From Amyelois transitella (lineage: Eukaryota > Arthropoda > Insecta > Lepidoptera > Pyralidae), in NCBI RefSeq assembly GCF_032362555.1, contig NC_083514.1, forward strand, positions 1,349,001 through 1,413,000: DNA of 64,000 nucleotides. Reading direction: 5' to 3'. The notes under the pieces are model-generated. The model made no database searches, was not told the origin of the DNA, and saw nothing but the letters and a program-made list of their open reading frames with translations. Shown here piece by piece: positions 20,901 to 31,766 of the stretch. Both the position numbers and the translations under genes were made by a program. Positions within the stretch are counted from its first letter, which is position 1. Each line of letters starts with the position of its first letter.

Positions 20901-22318
20901 TGAATATCTTTAAACATAAGATGCTGAAAACTGTAAATGTGTTAGGATTATACATACATACATATGGTCACGTCTATATCCCTTGCGGGGTAGACAGAGC
21001 CTACAGTCTTGTAAAGACTGATAGGCCACGTTCAGCTATTTGGCTTTAAGATAGAATTGAGATTTAAATAGTGACAGGTTGCTGGCCCTTCACCTAAAAG
21101 AAGAATCCCAAGTTTATAAGCCTACCCCTTAGTCGCCTTTTACGACATCCATGGCAAAGAGATGGAGTGGTCCTATTCTTTTTACAATTGGTGCCGGGAA
21201 CTACACGGCAAAATTTTAGGATTATAACTGCAAATTTAATATTTAACACCAACATATGTATGTTACTGAATCTATGGTGAACGATGTGTATACATTGTAA
21301 TTGGTGTTTTCATAAGAACAATATGTAATGTCCCTGTCATTGAATGTAGTATGTAAACACTGTTGGTGTACCAATTAAATAAATAAATCAACTTTCAGAT
21401 GCTAACAGCGCTCGCTATCTCCGCAACAGTGTTTCTCGTGGTGTCTGTCTTCGCTTTACAAACTAAACACGACTTCACAGGAAAGGCAATGATATACGTA
21501 ATATTTTTCTTATTGGTGATTGGCTGTATAAGCTGTAAGTACTGTGAAATCATTATTTATTTATTTAAACTTTATTGTACAAAAAAGAAATGTATAGCAC
21601 AATTGGCGGACTTAATGCTAGAAGCATTATCACCAGTGGACCTAATAGGTCTGACAGAAAAATTATTACTTAGTTAACGGCCTCTCTTGCGCAGCGGTAG
21701 TGCGCTTGTCTGTGTCACGCACTAGGTCCGGGGTTCGAATCACGGCCATGGCATGATTAGATACGACCTAAATCTTTTGAATTAGAGATTATTTTTGGAT
21801 TAAAGTTATTTTTATTTACACAATAATAATTTGTGCAAATCCCTACTAATAATATAAATGAGAAAATACCTCTGTCTGTCTGTTACTGTATTCTCTGTAT
21901 TCTGTATTCATGCCATACAACACTGCACCGATTTTGATTATATTTAATAGTAAAGAGATAGTGTTGACCCTGAGGAAGAACAGAGGCTACTATTTATTGT
22001 AAAAAGAAGGGTTTAAAAGAGAGGAAAGAGGAAGAAGAAGCCAATAAACTCACTTTTTTGGCCTAAGTACTTAACAGTTGGCATTTTATATTCACAGTAG
22101 TGACGTGCTTTGTGATGCCTAAGAAGAAAGTACAGCACATCACCGGATCCTTGGGGGCTTTCATCTGCATCGTGACCATGAATTTCGTCACTCAACATAC
22201 GTTCAAGGACAGTCAAATCAAACCCGAAGAGTATATCGATGCTGTTCTCTGTCTTTACCTAAACTTTTTAAACTTACTCAACTACATCGTACTGGCATTT
22301 GGCTTAGATTTATGGTAA
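17972..22318 (+). CDS. Diverged lifeguard (TMBIM family) paralogue
   Basis: Coding exons are 17972-18130, 18485-18577, 19443-19549, 20100-20259, 21399-21534 and 22098-22318, giving 291 residues. Exons 19443-19549 (107 nt) and 20100-20259 (160 nt) have exactly the lengths and phases of their counterparts in the upstream lifeguard gene, and the last two junctions also share phase, so the pair arose by duplication. Conserved pieces include VYGILSCQ, FALQTKHDFT, SLGAF and KPEEYIDAVLCLYL. The N-terminal 84 residues are unrelated to the first copy. The membrane core is far more diverged: the family's CCGDVRRK loop is replaced by SGRLRIEPP, YDTQ has become FVTQ (D to V at 249), and YLD has become YLN (274). 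A multi-spanning membrane protein is still predicted. It is probably expressed, since splice sites and frame are intact, but its pH and calcium behaviour should differ. Confidence 0.85.
18185..18410 (+). mobile_element. ATGT-tailed SINE-like element, mutated copy
   Basis: Sense copy from GTGTGGGAACCACACC to a decayed tail, in the intron after the first coding exon of the lifeguard paralogue. Confidence 0.75.
20527..20640 (-). mobile_element. ATGT-tailed SINE-like element, 3' part only
   Basis: Inverted 5'-truncated copy containing CGTCTATATCCCTTGCGGGG. Confidence 0.75.
20953..21215 (-). mobile_element. ATGT-tailed SINE-like element, complete, with target duplication
   Basis: Inverted full copy flanked by a perfect 11-bp direct repeat TTAGGATTATA (20942-20952 and 21216-21226). 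Confidence 0.9.
21679..21770 (+). mobile_element. tRNA-headed SINE, head part
   Basis: GGCCTCTCTTGCGCAGCGG and GGGGTTCGAATCACGG mark the pol III boxes; the body decays after about 90 bases. It lies in the intron before the last exon of the lifeguard paralogue. Confidence 0.7.
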
Positions 22319-23277
22319 AAAAAAAAATAATAAACACCAAATTCAATCACCTTTAATGAAGATAACACAAAGATATACTCAAATCGTGGTTTTATTTCAT
22401 TGTTTTTGTATTTTTTTTAAGTCAGTAATGTAGGTATTTTAGTAAGTAGTACTAGCTAGTAAGTAAGTAATAGCCAGGTATGTAAAGAGTTCATTAAACA
22501 TTTAGAAAAAAAAAACAAAAACGTTTATTATTTACACACACTCTATTTTGATCTGGATTTAGAGACTAGAAACCATATTTTTATATGACCTGGATCCTAT
22601 TGGATAACATAAACAGCCCATAAAAGTCCACTACTGGACTCCTCAGAAATGGGGGGGAATTTACCTATAATCACCACGCTGGGCGAGTTGGTGACCGCAG
22701 TATCTATTCCTCCTCCCTCTAACCTCACCTCCCTCTAAATCCCTTAATCGTCTCTTACGATACCCACGGGAAGATATGCTATTCTACTCTGCTGGCACCA
22801 CACGGCCCTTTGGATCAGGTCAGGGTTAAAATGGAGCGACTCCCATCCTGACTGACATGCGCCTTTGATTCTATCCCATAATGGTACATACAAACATACA
22901 CACAATCACGTCTTTATCCCTTGCGAGAAAGACCTCAGGGGTCGACAGATCCTAGTCTTAAAAAGACTGAAAGGGCCCATGTATAGCTTGATGATGGAAT
23001 TGAGATTCAAATAGTGACAGGTTGCTAGAAGAATCCCAAGTTAGTTTATAAACAAATAAAAGATTAATCCTATTATTTATGGATACACCACACCTACAGC
23101 TCCTTAATGCATCATTCGCGCAGGTGTCCCATGTAAAACTTGTCGTCAATGCGACTAATTCAATTATAACACTAACGAGAACATAACAGCGTATCGCAGG
23201 CCGAAGCCGGGCCTTATCTTTCGTACTTAAATACTTTTATATCAAAATTTATCACTGCTCCAAGTGTATCGTCCGAA
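22319..23277. other. Intergenic spacer after the lifeguard paralogue
   Basis: AATAAA signals lie directly after the stop codon near 22325-22335. About 22780-22860 resembles tRNA-SINE debris. A 5'-truncated, degraded SINE-like element in inverted orientation spans about 22872-23040. The last 200 bases should contain the promoter of the next gene; no clear core motif was seen. Confidence 0.5.
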
Positions 23278-26200
23278 ATGTCACCGGTATTGTGCGCAAT
23301 CCTTATCGTGTTAGTTTTATTGATCTACAAATATAAAATCAAAGATCCGAAACCCATTTTCGGTATTTATTCACTGCCGGGGAAGTGGTATTATTTAAAA
23401 TATGCAGTGTTCGCCTGTTTGTATTATTATAGAAAAGTAAGTGCATTTTTTTTATGTGTTTTTCTTCTGAACTAGACCAAGCGGCTTATCCACGTGGCTC
23501 AGCCTGTGTTTAATGCCGCAGTGGCTTGTCATCAGGATCTATTTTTATTTATTTATTTATTTATGTACACTAAATTATATACAGGAGCATTTATTACAGT
23601 AATTCTAGTACAAAGGTGCTACTTATTTCAAAAGAAATCTCTTCCAGTAGACCCAATTAATTATGTTCAATTAATTAATTTTAATTATGTTCAAGACATT
23701 TTAATTATATATTACCATTAAGATTTATTTGAATACCTTGTTTGTTAGTTTGTAAACTTATTATTGCACAAAAAATAATAATAAATATACCATACTACCT
23801 TAATAAATAAACAAGTCTCAGGGCAATAAGAAAAAGTTATTTTTCCATCATGTCCTGACCAGGAAATGAACCTGGGGTTTGTGGTTAAGACGCTCGATCA
23901 GCAATTTTAAAAGTCTAACAATAGCCGGAGGTTGGACGCAGTAATTTTTGGCCGAACCCGACACGCAACCAAATGGCCGCACGACAGACAATCACATAAC
24001 CTTTGTCCGGCTTTTGCCGGGGTAATCTGTGGCTGGACGCCTGGCAACCCCGTTCATATACCTATATTATAAACATGAACCACCACTTCGTTTTCTAAAT
24101 CGCGGCAAATCAACCTCTTTTCGAAACTGTTAAAGTTAACTACTGTCTACTGTTATCTTCATTTTTTCTACTAATATTATAAATGCGAAAGTTTGTATGT
24201 CAGGATGTCAGTATGGATGTTTGTTACTCTTTCACACAAAAACTACTGAACCGATTACGATGTTTGGTATGTAGGTAGCTAAAGACCCAGAATAACATAT
24301 AGGCTACTTTTTATCCCGGCGTTCCCGCGGGATTGATTCCACGCGGACGAAGTCGCAGGCACAGCTAGTCTAATATATATGTATGTTAAAGAGTAATTCT
24401 GTAAAGTTACTAAAATATTAGGTTGAAATATTGGACTTTATTTTAGATACATATCGACTTAACAGTAAGCAGTGAACTTCTAAGCTCGACTCCACGTTGT
24501 TTACATTAACTTTGCTGGCCATTATACTGTTAAAATATACTGCTGAAATATTGACAAAATAAACATAATTAGACAGAGCCTTTATACGCTAGATACTTAT
24601 TTTAAATATATATGTATATAATTTAAAAAAATATATTTGTTACAATTAAAATGAACAAAATATTACTTTTGAATTTGAAATCAGACATGTTTATTATTAG
24701 GTAAGTATAAGATTATGGAAGAGATCCTATCTGGCAGAACCAAGTCACACACAGTGAATATTTTTTCAGATTTAATATGTATATTAAGTGTATATATTTG
24801 TAGCAAATTCACAAAAGTTGCCATGCGTCCCGCTAAAACAGAACACTCAGCTATACAATTTGCCTATCCGGCATTTTGTTTTCATACACATAGGTACTAT
24901 GTTTTACCAAACCATATTAAAATCAAATTAATGAATAATTCTGTCATTTTCTTGAATAATTTAAAACCACTTGCAGGTTCTAATGACTCAATTAGGCAAT
25001 GATGTAACTTCTTATCACTTGACCTTTGGCAGTTTATTAATGAAAATGAATTTATCAGTAGATAAAGGTGATCTTTTGTCCACGATTTTAAACATCAAGA
25101 CTATTTTTACAGCATTTATTAGGAATTATACTTAGATAGCAGGTAATTCTTGTGTTTGTTCTAAGTGTACCTACTTTTAAGTTAACAATATTAGAATGAT
25201 TTCTAGCTATGCTTTCTAGTCAAAATGCTTGGACCATAATTACATTTCCAATTGACTAACTACCTAAAGTATATTTTTTCCTAACCATCGTTTTTTTTCT
25301 ATTTTTCTCCATACGTAAATAGATTTTAAGATATAGATCATAAGAGATTAATGAAGCTAGGTAGGTACGTTACACAGAAGTTTTAAATTAGCTTTGACAA
25401 TTTTGATAATGATGCCGTGTGGTTCCCGGCACCAGTACAAAAAAGAATAGGACCACTCCATCTCTTTCCTATGGATCACGTAAAAGGCGACTACGGGATA
25501 GGCTTACAAACTTGGGATTCTATTTTAAGGCGATGGGTTAGCAACCTGTCACCATTTGAATCTCAATTCTATCATTAAGCTAAATAGCTGAACGTGGCCA
25601 TTCAGTCTTTTCAAGACTGTTGGTCTGTCTACCCCGCAAGGGATAAAGACGTGACTATATGTATGTATTAAAATTGTTTTCTTTTTCAGTATTCACATAA
25701 AAATAGTTCCGCCAGTAAGGGGGGGCGCGCGGGGCAAGGGGTGAAGGCAGTAGCCGACCCCGCTTTTATGGACAGGGCTCAGCCATTGAGTGAACATGCC
25801 AAAGTAAGTTTAAACTGAAAAATATTGATGAAATACTTGTTACAAAAGTTCACAAGTTAAAAGTTTTCATACTCGCACATTTGCAAATGATTAATTAAAT
25901 TCAGGTTCAAGCTGCAATCTCATGTTTTGGTAGTACGTATATAATGAGAATTATTTAGGTGCCAGTATGTAAAAAGAAAAATAAAAACTTAATTATGTCC
26001 ATCTCTTTCTAATGGGTGTCGTAAAATGCAACTAAGGGATAAGCTTACAAACTCGGTATTCGTTTTTAGGCGATATGCTAGCAACCTGTCACTATTCGTA
26101 TCTCAATTCTATCATTAAGCCAAATAGCTGAACGTGGCCATTCAGTCTTTTCAAGACTGTTGGCTCTGTCTACCCCGCAAGGGATATAGGCGCGAGGACC

Positions 26201-29200
26201 ATATGTATGTATGTCCATAAAATCAGATTAATTATATAATGGATTCCAAAACCATCACAGTGAAATTGTAAAATTAATGTTTTGGCGATAAATAAATAAA
26301 TATATACGGGACAAATTACACTGATTGAGTTAGCCTCGAAGTAAGTTCGAGACTTGTGTTACGAGATACTAACTCAAGGATGTTTTTTCAGGCCTTTGAC
26401 GCCGTGTTCTTCATCTCCGCGTCCAGAAATGAGAAAGGAGAAGGGATCTACTTCGTGTCTGGATGTGAAAGGAGACCGATGGGAATGTGCAACGGCTTGT
26501 TCTATATCGGGGTGAGTCTATATCGGGGTGAGAGCTTTTAGTCCCAGTTGCATCCTCAGCACTCTGGAGAGGAGCCTGGGGTATGCCTTTGACCATGGAT
26601 CCTGTATGTCTTCTACGTCTGTGGTCGAATAGCTATGGTGCGCGGAAGAAAAGAAAAAAGTTTTTTACATGAAGCAAAACTCTTGACTTACCTTCGAAAC
26701 GTTGAAAAATTGAAATATGGAATTGAAGTGCCGTGTGGTACCTGGCACCAATACAAAAAAGAATAGGACCACTCCATCTCTTTCCGATGGATGTCGTAAA
26801 AGCCGACTAAGGGGTAGGCTTATAAACTTGGGATTCTTCTTTTAGGCGATGGGCTAGCAACCTGTCACTATTTGAATCTCAATCCTATCTTAAAGCCAAA
26901 TAGCTGAACGTGGCCTATCAGTCTTTACAAGACTGTAGGCTCTGTTTACCCCGCAAGGGATATAGACGTGATTATATGTATGTATGTATGTATGAAATTT
27001 AAATATGACCTTTGTATGTGCAACATGTAACTATGATCCATGTAATCTAATTATATGGATCATAGTTACATGTTGCTTAGATGTGGAGGTGTTCTCATTA
27101 TGATTTCCAAAAGAATTTCCGTCCGTAACAGCATCGGTTACCAATCAATAATGTACATTATTGAGTACATAACTCAGAAAGGTGCCGTGTGGTTCCCGGC
27201 ACCAATACAAAAAGAATAGGTCCACTCCATTTCTTTCCCATCGATGTCGTAAAAGGCGACTAAGGGCTAGGCTTACATACTTGTGATTCTTTTTTTTAGG
27301 CGATGGGCTAGCAACCTGTCACTATTTGGATCTCTCTGAATGTGGCCATTCAGTCTTTTCGGGACTATTGGCTCTGTCTACCCCATAAGGGATATAGACG
27401 TGACTATATGTATGTATGTATCCTATAACTCAGAAAGAAGTCAAGGCAAGAGGATTTGAACCTGTGCCACTAACGCACGCTTCTCAATTCGGACACATCA
27501 ACCGTTCGACCTCTGACGCTCTAATTTTACTTATCAGTTACCAGGTAAAGGTCTGCTGTGCAGCAAGAAGATCCCGGACACCGTTCTTTTCGGGGCGGAG
27601 GTGAGCGAGTTCGGAGCTGAAGGGATCAAAATGGCGCCCGTGGAACCTATGAAGAAATGGAGTGTGACATATAGAGGGCAGATGTGGTTAGTCCTGTAGA
27701 TATTTAATACATACATAAATACTTACTATCACGTCTTTATTCTTACGGGAGAGACCGAACTTTGAAAAGTAAAAGAAAAAGAAGACTGTTGAATAGACTG
27801 AAAAGCCAAGTTCTGCTGTATGGCTCAATAGAAATGCGATTTAAATAGTGACAGGTTGCTAGCCCATCGCTTAAAAGAATACAAAGTTTATAATAGCCTC
27901 TCCTTTGATTGAGGGTTACAGTATTAATATTTATTTTTGGGTGACGTGCCGTATGGCTCTCGGTACCAATGAAAAAAAATAAGATTAGGACCACTCCATC
28001 TTGTTCCCATATATGTCGTAAAAGGCGACTAAGGGATAAACTTGGGATTCTTCTTTTAGGCTATGGGCTTGCAACCTATCACTATTTGAATCTCAATTCT
28101 ATTGTTAAGCCAAACAGCTGAACGTGGCATATTAGTATTTTTAAGACTGTCGGCTCAGTCTACCCCGCAAGGGATATAGACATGATTATATGTATGTATA
28201 TTTATTTTTTCGCCACCAGAACATCATGGATTTTACTGATAAATTTGTAAACAATTTTAGGTACCAAAACGATCCAAGCAAGCTGGTGGACGTGGTCTTC
28301 GAGGGGGAATGGACGGCCACAGCTGATTACTTCGACTACGACACCGACCTTCATCCACCAACGGTCATCAGGTCCATTGCCAGGGAGAAGTGGAGTAGGG
28401 AGTACTTTGATATACTGAAAAAGTAAGCCTTAAACTTTTTTGGGTTTCGTTCCTAAAAGGTAAAATCGGGACCCTATTACTAAGCCTCCTGTCTGTCTGT
28501 CTGTTACCTAGTTACCTGTAGCACAGGTCCAGCTGGTCCCTGGAGCAAATAAACGTTTATTATTATGTTGGTACATGTTGGAGAGTGTGGAGGGAAAGGT
28601 TGGAGTGGGAAGAACGAACGTATCTTGATCAAATTAAGGACGTCCTGGTAAAGGGTCAGGTCAAAGTACCCGAAACCGCCGAGCCTGCATGAAGAGAGTT
28701 ATGAATGTGGATGAAGCGAAGGAAATATGCAGAGATCGTGACAAGTGAAAAGAGGTAGTCTCTGCCTACCACTCCAGGAAAGAGGCGTGATTTTATGTAT
28801 GTATGTATGGTACATGTAAGATGTGCACGGGCCCATAGGGGTCATTTGGGAGGCGTTTATGGAGCCGAAGCCAACATGAAGAGGCCCTTTGGTACCTTTT
28901 GGTCTAAAGTGAGATGGCTGCAGCTATGGAGATCTGTCCCTTGATGAACCATTGGGATACACCAACGGACAGCCCTCCACAGCTGCCAAACTATTGCCAG
29001 GAAGGGATTTACTTGGTATGGGTCATGCGGATGGGATGTTACTGGACCGGATTACTGGGCTATGGAGTGAGTATTATTATTTATTATATCATAAACAGTG
29101 ACAGCTAAGAAGCTGAAATTTTCAAACAATTATTTTTAGTAGTTAGAAATTATCTCTTTTTTCAGCACTCATCAATCCCACTACGAGCAGTTTGGAGTGA

Positions 29201-31766
29201 TGAAGTGCAAGTTTCAAATAGACAACGAGTCTTTTATGTACACCGTACCTTCCTTCAGAGATCACAGTTTTGGTAAGCTGATAGAGAATATACCTGCATA
29301 TAGTAATGATCTGATGAGAGGTAAGGTCAAGAATACCATAAATCGACGAATTTGCAGAATACCAATTTGATAAATCTTGGATAAAAGAAGGCCTAACATC
29401 GTTCATGCCATGGTGTACATTTATATGATCACGTCTTTATCCCTTGCGGGGTAGGCATAGCCAACGGTCTCGAATATACTGAAAGGTCTTGTTCAACCAT
29501 TGGTCTAAGACCTAATGGAATGTTAAATGTAGGAAAGTGGGCCCAGCCACTGGCAGAGGGTGCAACTGGGAATCCACAGAGATAAGAGAGAGAGATATGA
29601 ATAAAAAGAAAAGTTCTTGTCCGTCCATCCATACTAACATAACAAAGCGGAAATATTTATACTGTACTAGCGCCCGCCCCGGCTTAGTGTCAGTAGCATC
29701 TATCTATCTATCTATTTGTTATTATCTCGTTACGAACCTTCCTCAAAAAACCCTCTTTCCAACAATTCGAATAGGAACAAAATCCGTCAACAACATTCCG
29801 AGATAAGCGCATGCATACAGACATAGTAAAATAGAGGGACGTTCCTTTTTAATATTTAGTGACAGTGAAGTAACTTCATCGTTTTGATATTTTTTTTTAC
29901 AGAGAAATTCAGTAGTGACATAAATTCCTCTTATCCTACTAATATTATAAATGCGAAAGTTTGTGAGTATGTCAGGTCTTCTGTCTGTCTTTCACGCAAA
30001 AATTACTGAATCGATTACGATGAAATTTGGTATGTAGGTAGCTGAAGACCCAGAATAACACATAGGCTACTTTTTATCCCGGAGTTTCCGCGGGATTGAT
30101 AGGGTTTCCATGCGGACGAAATCGCGGGCGGCCTCTAGTTACCCATAATTTCGCGGTGAAATCTAGTACATAATTAATAAAAAAGACTAAAGTGAAATAT
30201 ATTGCTTAAGTTTTTTTTTATTTTATTAAAAAATTATCATTCAGGACAAAAGCGCGACTGGACCTTAATGCATAGATACGGGTTCCACCACATATTCTTG
30301 AAGAACGGCGTTCGCATCAGCGTTGGAGTCATCAACCACACGTGCACTGCCTCGGTGTAAGTTATAATCTATTACATACATACATACATATGGTCACGTC
30401 TATATCCCTTGCGGGCTTAACAGAGCCAACAGTCTGGAAAAGACTGAATGGCCACGTTCAGCTATTTGGCTTAATGATAGAATTGAGATTCAAATAGTGA
30501 CAGGTTGCTAGCCTATCGCCTAAGAAAGAATCCCAAGTTTGTGAGCCTATCCCTTAGTCTAATCTTTAATTATAATCTATTCTTATTTTTAATTACCTCT
30601 CTCTTATCTGCATGAGAGAGAGAGTGACATCTGAATGTGCAAGTTTCCGTAGAGCATCAGTTAGCAGTCAAACTAATATACTTTAAAGTAAGGCCTCTGT
30701 GGCGCAGCGGTAATGCGGTTGTCTGTGACACCGGAGGTCCCGGGTTCGAATCCCGATCAGGGCATGATGAGAAACGAACTTTCTCTGATCGGTCTGGGTC
30801 TTGGATGTTTATTTATCTTAGTATTTATTATAAAATATAGTATCGTTGAGTTAGTATCTCGTAACACAAGTCTCGAACTTACTTCGAGGCTAACTCAATC
30901 TGTGTAATTTGTCCCGTATATACTTATTCATTTATTTATTCACAATCACAGTGACAATATGACGCGCTCAACCAATAGCAGCGAAGATTCTACGGCGCCT
31001 TGTCAAATGTCACACGCCACAACCAATCACAACGCTTATGCTAAATCGCGCAAGCAAAGATTTTATTATTTTAAATTCATATTTCACTCATTTGCCAGAT
31101 TGGAGTTAGGCGTAGTGACACTATCCGACGGCACCCTTTTGCCTGTAAAGTGGGTGGATCTACAGCTGTGGCAGCACGGGGAGGGGGGGCAGCCCCCCCG
31201 GGACTACGCCTTTAGGCTCGCCGCTGGGGACCAAGTGTATACTGTTCAGGTAATTCAGGCTCCATGATCTAATAGGCTGCTTATAAGTACCATGACCCAA
31301 TAGGCTCTTTACCATGTTCCAGCGCCAGTTTAACGTCCTCTACGGAAACCTTACCTGCATTGGATAATGGTACAAGCTGCACTGAATTTATCTTTAAGTT
31401 TTGTTACCTTTTACGACATGTTTAGGAAAGAGATGAAGTGATTATTCTATTTATAAGTGAATATCCTATTCTAAAGTGCTGGCAGCCACACGGCACTGAT
31501 TGTAATGTAGCTGAATTAAGTAGTACTAAAAGAAATAAAGTTATCATTAATCTCTCTATTCTTAGGTTCTAGTGGAATACGAATCTGTTCACTACGTGTC
31601 TGAAGAGTGGGAAGCTCGTATGGTGGAGCGGTTCTGCAAGTACACAGTGAACAATGTCCCAGGGAACGGCGTCTCCGAGTTCCATTACAGGCACAAAGAT
31701 GGCCGCCCTGAGAGCGTGGCTAAGAACGACCCTGAGTGGTACAGAAGGATGTGCCATAAGATTTGA
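23278..31766 (+). CDS. Membrane-anchored protein of unknown function, nine exons
   Basis: Exons are 23278-23436, 25690-25803, 26392-26511, 27538-27686, 28261-28422, 29166-29272, 30245-30356, 31099-31249 and 31566-31766. All are GT-AG with a continuous frame, giving 424 residues. Residues about 3-17 form one hydrophobic segment (LCAILIVLVLLIY) followed by basic residues: a signal anchor. The rest is soluble and beta-rich in appearance, with KMAPVEPMKKWSVTYRG, a strand-like segment around VFEGEWTATADYFDYD, and RDHSFGQKRDW followed by RYGFHHIFL. The RDHSxG...RDW pattern recalls the paired lipocalin-like folds of CrtC-type proteins (DUF7064/7065-type families). I make that link from memory of the motif, and it needs a profile search. 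No catalytic site can be named. Exon 4 must start at TTACCAGG; the next AG, six bases later, would also be in frame trouble with the preceding exon. AATAAA lies near 31947. Confidence 0.8.
24166..24370 (+). mobile_element. Helitron-like CTAG-ended element
   Basis: Begins CTACTAATATTATAAATGCG and ends GTCGCAGGCACAGCTAG. Same subtype as 4397 and 29936. Confidence 0.78.
25414..25667 (+). mobile_element. ATGT-tailed SINE-like element, complete
   Basis: Sense copy whose tail ends 22 nt before the acceptor (25689) of exon 2 of the unknown-function gene. Confidence 0.88.
25998..26214 (+). mobile_element. ATGT-tailed SINE-like element, 5'-truncated
   Basis: Sense copy lacking the first 60 or so bases; its tail is intact. 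Confidence 0.8.
26312..26379 (-). mobile_element. tRNA-headed SINE, 3' end only
   Basis: 3' body only, ending 12 nt before the acceptor (26391) of exon 3 of the unknown-function gene. Confidence 0.75.
26731..26995 (+). mobile_element. ATGT-tailed SINE-like element, complete
   Basis: Sense copy with a long (ATGT)n tail, in the intron after exon 3 of the unknown-function gene. Confidence 0.88.
27020..27076. repeat. Perfect 22-bp hairpin
   Basis: Arms 27020-27041 and 27055-27076 are exact inverted copies around a 13-nt loop, in an intron of the unknown-function gene. Confidence 0.9.
27182..27424 (+). mobile_element. ATGT-tailed SINE-like element with 13-bp target duplication
   Basis: Sense copy flanked by a perfect direct repeat ATAACTCAGAAAG (27169-27181 and 27425-27437). 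Confidence 0.92.
27706..28200. mobile_element. Two opposed ATGT-tailed SINE-like elements
   Basis: A decayed inverted copy (about 27706-27900) is followed by a sense copy (about 27946-28200) whose tail ends 60 nt before exon 5 of the unknown-function gene. Confidence 0.75.
28579..28807 (+). mobile_element. LINE 3' tail with 10-bp target duplication
   Basis: 5'-truncated copy flanked by TGGTACATGT (28569-28578 and 28808-28817). Confidence 0.87.
29936..30139 (+). mobile_element. Helitron-like CTAG-ended element
   Basis: Complete copy from CTACTAATATTATAAATGCG to GCGGGCGGCCTCTAG, in the intron after exon 6 of the unknown-function gene. Confidence 0.8.
30374..30559 (-). mobile_element. ATGT-tailed SINE-like element, 5'-truncated, with target duplication
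   Basis: Inverted copy that lacks its 5' third, flanked by a perfect 12-bp repeat TTATAATCTATT (30362-30373 and 30570-30581); about ten extra bases lie at the truncated end. Confidence 0.88.
30692..30920 (+). mobile_element. tRNA-headed SINE, complete copy
   Basis: Box A-like GGCGCAGCGGTAATGCGG and box B GGTTCGAATCCCG are intact, followed by the full common body. It lies in the intron before exon 8 of the unknown-function gene. Confidence 0.85.
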
